Positions 1 through 5,078 of a stretch of DNA of 5,078 nucleotides are shown in pieces. Positions within the stretch are counted from its first letter, which is position 1, and the number at the start of each line of letters is the position of its first letter. Source of the stretch: Candidatus Delongbacteria bacterium (GTDB lineage Bacteria; UBA4055); assembly GCA_022013635.1 (NCBI GenBank), contig JAKLPX010000335.1, forward strand, positions 1 to 5,078, in the 5' to 3' direction. The translations under genes were made by a program, and so were the position numbers. The notes beneath the pieces were generated by a model. That model ran no database searches. It was not told the DNA's origin and saw only the letters and a program-made list of their open reading frames with translations.

Positions 1-935
1 AGGATATAATGCAGAATTCTAATAATTTTCGAAATGTGCATATAATAAAATTTTTAAAGAATGATTTCTTTGAAAACATGAAATTATTAAGAGAAATCAT
101 GAAAGAGAAATACGATATATCAATTCTGGTTTTTCCGTCCAATCATTTTAAATATCATCTCGTTCATTTTTTTATCGGGGCGAAAAAAAGATTCGGAATA
201 TCGTACATTGACTCCAATTTTCCAAACTTGTCTTTTTTATCCGGCAAATTATTAAAAGAAGACAGGACTTTGCACGCGATAGAGCAAAATTTCAGGCTTT
301 TTGAATTTGCTCTGAAAACAAAAATCGAAAGATCAAATAAGATGAGAATCAACCTTATTGACAAAGACAGAGAATTGGCGGATGATTTTATAAAAGAAAA
401 TTCTCTTTGTGGAAAAATTTTCGTCGGTTTTCATCCAGGAAGCGATATCTTTAAAAATATGGAAAAAAAGAGATGGAGCAGTTCAAAATACGGAGAATTG
501 ATGAAAAGATACTCTGGAAATAAGAATATCCGCTTTTTATTATTCGGCGGAAAGTCTGAAAGACAATTAAACGAGGAAATCAGTTCGATTTCACCGGACA
601 ATTCGTCGGTAGTAAAAGCCATTCATTTTTTCCATTCTGCTGCAATAATTGAAAGATGTTCCGTTTTCGTGTGCGGAGATACCGGTCTGATGCACACGGC
701 TTCGGCTTTGGATGTTCCGGCTGTGGCGATCTTCGGACCTACAAATTCGACCTATACAAAACCGCTGAACGAAGGCAGCGAGGTCGTAAAAAGGGATTAT
801 CCGTGCATACCATGCTATGAATATTCAAGGACTCCGCTCAGTTGCGGACAGGACGACCAATATAAGTGTTTGCAAAACATTTCTGTTGATGAAATCAAAG
901 ATATCCTTGATAAAAAATTAAATCTTAAGGAATAG
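1..935 (+). CDS. Glycosyltransferase family 9 (heptosyltransferase-like), 5' end outside window
   Basis: This is probably a GT9 enzyme that transfers a sugar, classically ADP-heptose, to a lipopolysaccharide or other envelope glycan at the inner face of the cytoplasmic membrane. Residues are numbered from the first in-frame Met at position 9. The C-terminal nucleotide-sugar half is clear: HPGS (142-145), the K-R-W segment (154-156), GGKSE (180-184), CGDTGLMH (222-229) and FGPT (242-245). A PCIPC pair follows (C266, C269), with C279 and C287 in the usual cysteine-rich tail ending CLQNIS. The N-terminal Rossmann start, normally an ILIIR...GD...TP stretch, is missing. The visible protein begins where GT9 proteins are about 50 residues in, and the frame stays open to base 1. 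I therefore read it as truncated by the window edge, although an AGGA at 1-4 precedes the Met. It ends 3 bases before ackA, so the two genes are probably cotranscribed. The acceptor substrate cannot be told from sequence. Confidence 0.85.
   Translation, partial: DIMQNSNNFRNVHIIKFLKNDFFENMKLLREIMKEKYDISILVFPSNHFKYHLVHFFIGAKKRFGISYIDSNFPNLSFLSGKLLKEDRTLHAIEQNFRLFEFALKTKIERSNKMRINLIDKDRELADDFIKENSLCGKIFVGFHPGSDIFKNMEKKRWSSSKYGELMKRYSGNKNIRFLLFGGKSERQLNEEISSISPDNSSVVKAIHFFHSAAIIERCSVFVCGDTGLMHTASALDVPAVAIFGPTNSTYTKPLNEGSEVVKRDYPCIPCYEYSRTPLSCGQDDQYKCLQNISVDEIKDILDKKLNLKE
927..931 (+). promoter_or_regulatory. Ribosome binding site of ackA
   Basis: AAGGA lies 7 bases before the ackA ATG and inside the last codons of the glycosyltransferase gene. 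It fixes the ackA start at 939 and shows that ackA has its own translation signal despite the 3-base gap. Confidence 0.6.
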
Positions 936-938
936 ATA

Positions 939-2141
939 ATGAAAATTCTCGTCTTAAACTGCGGAAGCTCTTCAATAAAATATCAGCTGTTTGATATGGA
1001 AGAAAAAAAATGCCTTGTTAAAGGCAATGTGCAAAAGATAGGTTTGTTCGGAACTTATATTCAGCACGAGAACTACAAGAATATTAAAATCAGAATTGAT
1101 AAGGACATACCTGATTATCAGAAGGGAATAGAAGAAATTCTGAAACTGATAATAAATCCGGAATTGGGAGCGCTTGAAAATTACAATGAAATCAAGGCAA
1201 TCGGGCATAGAGTCGTTCACGGCGGCGAAACATTTCGTGAACATACTCTTATTGACGATGATGTTATCGGAATGATCCAGAACCTGAGCGATCTTGCTCC
1301 TTTACATAATCCGCAAAACTTGAAAGGAATCATTTCTGCGCAACAGATACTTCCGAATGTACCGCAGGTTGCAGTATTTGATACAGCTTTCCATCAGACC
1401 ATACCCAATTATTCCTTCATGTATCCTTTACCTTATTCGGTATATGTAAAAGATAAAGTCCGAAGATACGGTTTTCATGGAACCAGCCATTATTTTGTTT
1501 CCGAAAAGGCTTATAACGAATTCGGAGTTGATAAGAAGAATTCGAAAGTTATTACATGCCATTTGGGAAACGGATCTTCAATTACGGCCATTTTAAACGG
1601 CGAATCAGTTGATACTTCGATGGGTATGACTCCCGTAGAAGGGCTTATGATGGGAACAAGAGTGGGAGATATTGATGCCGGAGCTTTACTTCATATCATG
1701 ACAACCGAAGAACTTAGCCTGACCGAAATGAATAATCTGATCAATAAACAGAGCGGACTTTTGGGAATATCAGGAATTTCTTTTGATATAAGAGAAATTC
1801 ACACCGCAAGATATAAAGACGATGACAGAGCAAAACTGGCCTACGATATGTTTATTTATAGAATCAGAAAATATATAGGAGCGTACTCGGCGGTAATGAA
1901 CGGGGTTGACGCAATTATTTTTACCGGAGGAATCGGCGAAAACGATTTCGAGGTTAGAAGGGATGTATGCATAAATTTTGATTATCTCGGTTTAAAATTT
2001 AATTTTGGTAAGAATGATGAATTAAAGGGGAAACAGGAACTTTTATCTACGGAAGATTCAAAAGTAAAAGTGATTGTAATTCCTACGAACGAAGAGCTCG
2101 TAATTGCTGAAGAAACTTACAGGATAGTCAATGGAAATTAA
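939..2141 (+). CDS. ackA: Acetate kinase
   Basis: This cytoplasmic enzyme interconverts acetate + ATP and acetyl phosphate + ADP. With phosphotransacetylase it forms the Pta-AckA route for acetate excretion and substrate-level ATP synthesis. The protein is 400 residues, the normal family length, and the residues line up almost exactly with the Methanosarcina thermophila enzyme. These are N7, S10, S12 and K14 in the NCGSSSIKY signature, R91 in GHRVVHGGE, H123, D148 in FDTAFHQ, F179-H180 in YGFHGTSH, and N211 in HLGNGSS. R241 is in the second signature GLMMGTRVGDID, followed by FTGGIGEN (328-335) and the late TNEEL glutamate near 385. All catalytic and nucleotide-binding positions are kept, so it should be active. 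It sits directly behind a glycosyltransferase gene, and no pta gene is visible in this window. The start is supported by AAGGA at 927-931. No convincing terminator follows; the next promoter begins almost at once. Confidence 0.98.
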   Translation: MKILVLNCGSSSIKYQLFDMEEKKCLVKGNVQKIGLFGTYIQHENYKNIKIRIDKDIPDYQKGIEEILKLIINPELGALENYNEIKAIGHRVVHGGETFREHTLIDDDVIGMIQNLSDLAPLHNPQNLKGIISAQQILPNVPQVAVFDTAFHQTIPNYSFMYPLPYSVYVKDKVRRYGFHGTSHYFVSEKAYNEFGVDKKNSKVITCHLGNGSSITAILNGESVDTSMGMTPVEGLMMGTRVGDIDAGALLHIMTTEELSLTEMNNLINKQSGLLGISGISFDIREIHTARYKDDDRAKLAYDMFIYRIRKYIGAYSAVMNGVDAIIFTGGIGENDFEVRRDVCINFDYLGLKFNFGKNDELKGKQELLSTEDSKVKVIVIPTNEELVIAEETYRIVNGN

Positions 2142-2146
2142 AGTTC

Positions 2147-2175
2147 TTGACTTATCATATAATTAATATTATTTT
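2147..2175 (+). promoter_or_regulatory. Promoter of the SRP RNA gene
   Basis: TTGACT (2147-2152) and TATTTT (2170-2175) are separated by 17 bases. The first base of the predicted RNA helix, G2184, falls 9 bases after the second box, as expected for a start site. The boxes read as a sigma-70 type promoter. A Bacteroidota -33/-7 reading (CTTG, then TTATTTTC) is only partial. The first box begins 5 bases past the ackA stop, which suggests the RNA is transcribed independently of ackA. Confidence 0.55.
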
Positions 2176-2183
2176 CAACATTT

Positions 2184-2275
2184 GCCGGGACCTGCGCAAT
2201 GACAATTTTGGGAACGGGTCAGGACTTAACGGTAGCAGCCACACCGAAAAAGTTATGTGTTGCAGTAATCCCGGT
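2184..2275 (+). ncRNA. ffs: Signal recognition particle RNA, small bacterial type (4.5S)
   Basis: This is the RNA part of the signal recognition particle. It binds the Ffh M domain and helps target ribosomes making membrane proteins to FtsY. The conserved domain IV core is plain: GGUCAGG (2217-2223) and AGCAGCC (2234-2240) around a 10-base tip, the same spacing as in E. coli 4.5S RNA. In the tip, A2224-U2233, C2225-G2232 and U2226-G2231 close a UAAC loop (2227-2230), which fits the URRC tetraloop class instead of GGAA. G2217-C2240, G2218-C2239 and U2219-G2238 flank the symmetric internal loop CAGG/AGCA. Further down, UUUUGG (2206-2211) pairs with CCGAAA (2244-2249), and CUGC (2192-2195) pairs with GCAG (2262-2265). 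The end helix is GCCGGGA (2184-2190) with UCCCGGU (2269-2275). Four U follow. At about 92 nt it is slightly short but within the small-SRP size class. Exact ends are estimated from the terminal helix. Confidence 0.9.
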
Positions 2276-2322
2276 TTTATATTCAGAATGCAGTGACACA
2301 GCTCACAAAAATTTTATTTACC

Positions 2323-2353
2323 TTTGATTTCTGCATGAATTATGTTACATTTC
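2323..2353 (+). promoter_or_regulatory. Bacteroidota-type promoter of pdxA
   Basis: TTTG (2323-2326), exactly 19 bases of spacer, then TACATTTC (2346-2353). This matches the Bacteroidota -33/-7 consensus TTTG-N19-TAnnTTTG at all but the last base. Transcription would start near 2360 and give a leader of only about 16 bases before the pdxA ATG. It is a pattern match in AT-rich DNA, so chance remains possible. Confidence 0.5.
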
Positions 2354-2375
2354 TTATAAAAATAAAGGCTGAATA

Positions 2376-3395
2376 ATGGATCTGATTTTTATAACAGCGG
2401 GCGATATTAACGGAATCGGCAATGAACTGATCTTGAAATTTATTAATTCTAAAGAAATATCAGACAATAACCAATACATAATTATCGGAAATAGAGCTGT
2501 TTTCGATGAAACTGCCCGCATTCTGGACTTGAGTATCAAGAATATAAATGATATTTTTGAAGCTGAAATAGATTCAATCGAATCTTCAGGATTTTACTTC
2601 CTTGATATACAGATCGAAAACTTAAAGCTTGAATTCGGAAAGCCAACGGCTGAAGCAGGATATTTGTCAGGTCTGGCTATAAAAAAGGGAGTTGAGTTTT
2701 CTGAGAGATATTCCGGCACGCTGGTAACTGCTCCGATAAATAAATATTCTTTGCATTTGGGCGGGTTCAATTATCCGGGACATACAGAATTCATAGCGGA
2801 TTTATTAAATACAGACGCTTTTTTAATGATACTTGACGGCGAAATTATAAAAGTTGCCCTCGTAACTACTCATATTGCTTTGAAGGATGTTTCTTCTGCT
2901 TTAAGTATCGTATCTATTTATAAGAAAGGTAAGCTTTTGTATGAATCTTTACAGAGGGACTACGGTATAAAAGAACCGAAGATAACAGTGTGTTCTTTAA
3001 ATCCACACGCAAGCGATAATGGCTTGTTCGGAGACGAGGAGCAAAAAGTCATTTCGCCTGCCGTTGAAAAACTTAATCGTGAAGTGTGCAGAGGAAACGG
3101 TGCATTTACAGACCCATTACCTTCCGACACAGCTTTTACAAAATCATATATGAAAAATACTAATGCTTATCTTGTAATGTATCATGACCAGGGTCTGATA
3201 CCTTTAAAACTTCTCTCGTTCGGAAACGCGGTCAATTTTACCGCAGGACTTCCGATAATAAGGACATCGCCTGATCACGGTACGGCTTACGATATCGCGG
3301 GGAAAGGTGTTGCAGACATAAACAGTTTTCAAAATGCCGTTAAAAAGGCCGGATTGTTCATGAAGAACAGAAATTCTACTCTTCGGGAATTTTGA
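2376..3395 (+). CDS. pdxA: 4-hydroxythreonine-4-phosphate dehydrogenase
   Basis: PdxA oxidises 4-phosphohydroxy-L-threonine with NAD. The product decarboxylates to an aminoacetone phosphate that PdxJ condenses with deoxyxylulose phosphate to make pyridoxine phosphate, in the DXP-dependent vitamin B6 pathway of the cytoplasm. The 339 residues cover the full family length. The metal ligands are H166 (in VTTHIALKDV), H211 (in NPHASDNG) and H270 (in YHDQGLIPLK). The first two have the same numbers as in the E. coli enzyme. Also present are GHTE with H136-T137, APINK (119-123), PSDTAF (249-254), and the long C-terminal motif GLPIIRTS followed by DHGTAYDIAGKG. The first motif is GDINGIG (9-15), not GDPAGIG; I recall this form from Bacteroidota PdxA. 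AAGG at 2365-2368, 7 bases before the ATG, supports the start. No other B6 gene is visible. The last 20 bases overlap the convergent gene on the other strand. Confidence 0.96.
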   Translation: MDLIFITAGDINGIGNELILKFINSKEISDNNQYIIIGNRAVFDETARILDLSIKNINDIFEAEIDSIESSGFYFLDIQIENLKLEFGKPTAEAGYLSGLAIKKGVEFSERYSGTLVTAPINKYSLHLGGFNYPGHTEFIADLLNTDAFLMILDGEIIKVALVTTHIALKDVSSALSIVSIYKKGKLLYESLQRDYGIKEPKITVCSLNPHASDNGLFGDEEQKVISPAVEKLNREVCRGNGAFTDPLPSDTAFTKSYMKNTNAYLVMYHDQGLIPLKLLSFGNAVNFTAGLPIIRTSPDHGTAYDIAGKGVADINSFQNAVKKAGLFMKNRNSTLREF

Positions 3396-3951
3396 ACATA
3401 TCTTCCCTGACTTTGATTTCGTTAACTATCTTTACCCTGATCTTATGATGTTTTAAATAGTCGTCTTTTACATTATACAAAAATCTATCGAATTTATTAT
3501 GAAATTCCAATTGAGAAGATACAGTGGTTATATTCAGGTCATTATCTAATGCTATCGTATTGACATTATATTTTACAACGCCGAATTTAGTGGCTATAAA
3601 AACGATGTCAACTTCACCCTTTTTTATCATATTATAACCGACGCTTATTATTTTATTATCGAATTGGGCGTTCGTACAATCCTTGTTTGCCTGGATGTCT
3701 TCAAATTCAATCATACCTTCCTTATAACAATATAAAACATCGGCAAGATTTGATTTGAGTTTCATCGCCAAAGCATAAGTCTGAGAATTTTTCTCGTATT
3801 CCTCTATTTGTCTTAATATTTGGTTTTTAATCAGCATGTGCTTAGACCTCAGCTTATTCGGTTCATAATTCAACTGTGTGTTAATGCCGATAATTATATC
3901 TTCATAAAAAATCGAAGCGTCATGTATTACTGCCACATAAAGTTCCTTCAT
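3376..3951 (-). CDS. Hypothetical protein, 191 residues, cytoplasmic
   Basis: I do not recognise the family. The reading frame looks real. It fills the space between pdxA and the next gene and has GAGGAG on its own strand (3963-3968), 11 bases before the ATG. The codon use and amino-acid mix are ordinary. There is no signal peptide and no membrane segment. Residues 1-30 look like a strand followed by an acidic turn (YVAVIHDAS, then FYEDIIIGIN). Residues 31-85 look mainly helical and charged. Residues 100-150 alternate short hydrophobic strands and helices (ISVGYNMIKKG, VDIVFIATKFGVV, ITTVSS), as in a small alpha/beta fold. The C-terminus is lysine-rich and ends MFKIPEE. A PIN- or NYN-like nuclease fold crossed my mind, but the required acidic residues are not clearly in place. 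Its 3' end overlaps pdxA by 20 bases in convergent orientation, leaving no room for an intergenic terminator. Confidence 0.75.
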   Translation of the reverse strand: MKELYVAVIHDASIFYEDIIIGINTQLNYEPNKLRSKHMLIKNQILRQIEEYEKNSQTYALAMKLKSNLADVLYCYKEGMIEFEDIQANKDCTNAQFDNKIISVGYNMIKKGEVDIVFIATKFGVVKYNVNTIALDNDLNITTVSSQLEFHNKFDRFLYNVKDDYLKHHKIRVKIVNEIKVREDMFKIPEE

Positions 3952-4059
3952 TCTGATTTTTTCTCCTCATATTTTTATTATCATTTCATATTAAATAATT
4001 TCTTGTAATTTCGCAATAATTTAATATCTTATTTTTTGTTTATTTAACGAGGTATGACG
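3952..4059. promoter_or_regulatory. Divergent intergenic promoter region
   Basis: This very AT-rich stretch separates two divergently transcribed genes and must hold promoters for both. For the plus-strand gene the best candidate is CTTG/TTGTAA (4002-4008) with TATCTT (4025-4030); the spacing is 16 bases between hexamers, or 19 from CTTG to TATCTTAT. Transcription would then begin near 4038. For the minus-strand gene I see no candidate better than chance. The GAGGAG at 3963-3968 on the minus strand is its ribosome binding site. There is no cobalamin riboswitch: the region is too short and lacks a B12 box. Confidence 0.4.
4049..4052 (+). promoter_or_regulatory. Ribosome binding site that decides the lipoprotein start
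   Basis: GAGG lies 1 base before a first ATG at 4054 and 7 bases before a second in-frame ATG at 4060. Only the second has workable spacing, so the protein should begin MKYSRL, which is also a better signal-peptide start. Confidence 0.6.
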
Positions 4060-4905
4060 ATGAAATATTCAAGGCTGGTAGTATGTTATCTTATTACGGT
4101 AATTATTTCTGCATGTTCACAAAAAAAAGAAATTTTTTCTGATAATTTAAAAATTATCGCGTTGTCTCCAAGTATTGTCGAGACAATATTTTTTTTGGGG
4201 AAAGGAGATAATATAATCGGCACAAGCAGTTTTTGTAATTATCCTGAAAAGGCAAAAAATATTCTGGTAGTTGCTAATATTTCCGATATTAATTTGGAAT
4301 TGACCTTAAGACTCAAACCCGATATGGTTTTTTTAATGCCGTCTCAAAAGAATATTGCGGATAAACTGGCTTTGTTAAATATTAAATCTGCAACTATTAG
4401 TCAGGAAAGTTTAAATGATATTTTGAATTCTTTTCTTACAATCGGAAAAAAGATAAATTCCGAAAAAAAAGCAAGATTTATTTATGATTCTTTAAGAACC
4501 GTTCTTGACTCGTACAATAAACCTTCCAACAACAAAAAAGTCTTGATTTCCGTGGGAAGAGAATACGGAACGGAAGTTTCTTATATTTATTCAAACGGAG
4601 AAACAGGCTTTTTATATGATATTATTCTATTATTGGGCTATTCTAATGCTTTGCAAACAAAAATCCCGTACCCGAAAATCGGAGCAGAAACGATAATGTC
4701 GCTAGACCCAGATATTATAATTGATCTTGTTTCTTCGAATATAGATACAGAAGAGAAAGACCTGATAAACGACTGGAAATTTTTCAGCAATTCTAAAGCT
4801 TGGAAAAATAATAGAATATTTATTTTCAAGGGGGATTACACCACCATTCCAGGCCCGAGAATATTTGATTTCATTCGTGACTTAAATGAAAAAGGCTCAG
4901 ATTGA
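4060..4905 (+). CDS. ABC transporter substrate-binding lipoprotein, cobalamin/iron-siderophore type (BtuF-like)
   Basis: The protein is a periplasmic binding-protein-fold (PF01497 type) lipoprotein that should hand a corrinoid or ferric chelate to an inner-membrane ABC permease. The start is taken at the second ATG because of the GAGG spacing, giving 281 residues. Residues 1-18 form a lipoprotein signal peptide with lipobox I-S-A and Cys19. The N lobe begins IIALSPSIVETIFFLG (32-47), followed by IIGTSSFCNYP (52-62). NLELTLRLKPDMVF (78-91) is the family's Glu plus PD motif. The C lobe carries GAETIMSLDPDIIID (208-222) and ends with PGPR (264-267), which is common in BtuF-like proteins. E80 and E210 are likely the two glutamates that dock on permease arginines. 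The ligand is uncertain: BtuF aromatic contacts cannot be aligned by eye. No permease, ATPase or TonB receptor gene lies beside it in the window, so it looks like an orphan. The stop codon lies in the loop of the terminator. Confidence 0.85.
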   Translation: MKYSRLVVCYLITVIISACSQKKEIFSDNLKIIALSPSIVETIFFLGKGDNIIGTSSFCNYPEKAKNILVVANISDINLELTLRLKPDMVFLMPSQKNIADKLALLNIKSATISQESLNDILNSFLTIGKKINSEKKARFIYDSLRTVLDSYNKPSNNKKVLISVGREYGTEVSYIYSNGETGFLYDIILLLGYSNALQTKIPYPKIGAETIMSLDPDIIIDLVSSNIDTEEKDLINDWKFFSNSKAWKNNRIFIFKGDYTTIPGPRIFDFIRDLNEKGSD

Positions 4906-4918
4906 ACTGAGCCTTTTT
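4889..4918. terminator. Bidirectional intrinsic terminator
   Basis: A perfect 12-bp stem, AAAAAGGCTCAG (4889-4900) with CTGAGCCTTTTT (4907-4918), closes a six-base loop (4901-4906). The core is GGCTCAG/CTGAGCC. A run of T follows it in both directions, so it can end the binding-protein gene on the plus strand and the outer-membrane gene on the minus strand. The left arm is coding, and the TGA stop (4903-4905) is in the loop. Confidence 0.93.
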
Positions 4919-4925
4919 ACTTAAT

Positions 4926-5078
4926 TTAGAACATTATTCGTGTTGAAATGCCTATCGTTTTTATAGTTTCGTCATCACCTTTGATAACGCCATCGCCGTT
5001 CATGTCCTGAAAAGTGAATCTGTAATCAAAATAAATTGCGGTTCCTTCATTAATGTTATATCCAAGAATGAAATCAAA
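4926..5078 (-). CDS. C-terminal end of an outer-membrane beta-barrel protein, 5' part outside window
   Basis: The frame is open from the right edge (5078) to a TAA at 4926-4928 on the minus strand, giving the last 50 residues of a longer protein. They read as alternating-polarity strands: FDFILGYNINEG, then TAIYFDYRFTFQ. A loop follows, and the protein finishes with TIKTIGISTRIMF. A final amphipathic strand ending in Phe is the usual C-terminal signal recognised by the Bam complex, so an outer-membrane barrel is likely. The loop is DMNGDGVIKGDD (residues 25-36 of the fragment). It matches the DxNxDGxIxxxD calcium-binding pattern of EF-hand and dockerin loops. The family cannot be named from this fragment. 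It shares the bidirectional terminator with the convergent binding-lipoprotein gene. It is too short to be listed by common ORF length cut-offs, but frame, strand pattern and terminator position all support it. Confidence 0.7.
   Translation of the reverse strand, partial: FDFILGYNINEGTAIYFDYRFTFQDMNGDGVIKGDDETIKTIGISTRIMF

Noticed and set aside
972..1244. Minus-strand open frame of 90 codons inside ackA
   Set aside because: It lies wholly opposite the conserved acetate kinase frame, has no ribosome binding site and reads as a low-complexity shadow.
2231..2246. GCAGCCACACC looks like part of a cobalamin riboswitch B12 box (GCCACTG)
   Set aside because: The match is incomplete. The bases belong to the conserved AGCAGCC arm of the SRP RNA, and the next gene is pdxA, not a B12 gene.
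2293..2315. Small hairpin GTGA/TCAC with a six-base loop followed by an A/T run, a possible terminator for the SRP RNA
   Set aside because: The stem is only 4 bp and the bases directly after it are A, not T. It is too weak to call; the U-run right after the SRP end helix is an equally good stop signal.
3376..3951. PIN- or NYN-type toxin nuclease reading of the unknown protein
   Set aside because: The expected conserved acidic residues are not in the right context, and no small antitoxin gene lies next to it.
3820..4008. Plus-strand open frame of 62 codons across the divergent region
   Set aside because: It overlaps the start of the 191-residue gene and the AT-rich promoter stretch, and its product is a hydrophobic, aromatic-rich random-looking peptide.
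1..5078. Search for CRISPR arrays, insertion sequences, attachment sites, tRNAs and long repeats
   Set aside because: I saw no repeated units, transposase frames, terminal inverted repeats or tRNA-like cloverleaf sequences. The window is ordinary core chromosome.

Overview
The window is a compact, AT-rich bacterial chromosome segment. It carries mostly housekeeping genes and shows no sign of mobile DNA, CRISPR or a defence locus. Three sequence signals point to the Bacteroidota/Chlorobiota/Ignavibacteriota side of the tree (FCB group). PdxA has the GDINGIG version of its first motif, which I recall from Bacteroidota. A TTTG-N19-TAnnTTT promoter lies in front of pdxA. The partial outer-membrane protein at the right edge ends in an aromatic beta-barrel strand. 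Shine-Dalgarno-like sequences precede ackA, pdxA, the 191-residue gene and the binding-protein gene, which is less typical of Bacteroidia proper. A relative such as Ignavibacteria or Chlorobi therefore fits somewhat better, but this placement is inference.

Layout, left to right. Positions 1-935 (+) hold the 3' part of a family 9 glycosyltransferase (heptosyltransferase-like), whose start lies outside the window. Three bases later comes acetate kinase ackA (939-2141, +). The 234-base gap after ackA holds the small bacterial signal recognition particle RNA at about 2184-2275, with its own promoter starting 5 bases beyond the ackA stop. A second, Bacteroidota-style promoter follows, then pdxA (2376-3395, +) for vitamin B6 synthesis. 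A minus-strand gene for an unrecognised 191-residue protein (3376-3951) converges on pdxA and overlaps its last 20 bases. A roughly 100-base AT-rich divergent promoter region separates it from a cobalamin/iron-type ABC transporter binding lipoprotein (4060-4905, +). That gene ends inside a strong bidirectional terminator (4889-4918). The terminator also serves the C-terminal end of an outer-membrane beta-barrel protein on the minus strand (4926 to beyond 5078).

The genes do not form one pathway. They cover envelope glycan synthesis, acetate/acetyl-phosphate metabolism, membrane-protein targeting, PLP synthesis, and uptake across the envelope. The two items a plain protein annotation would miss are the SRP RNA with its UAAC (URRC-class) tetraloop and the six-base later start of the binding lipoprotein. 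The one real unknown is the 191-residue protein.
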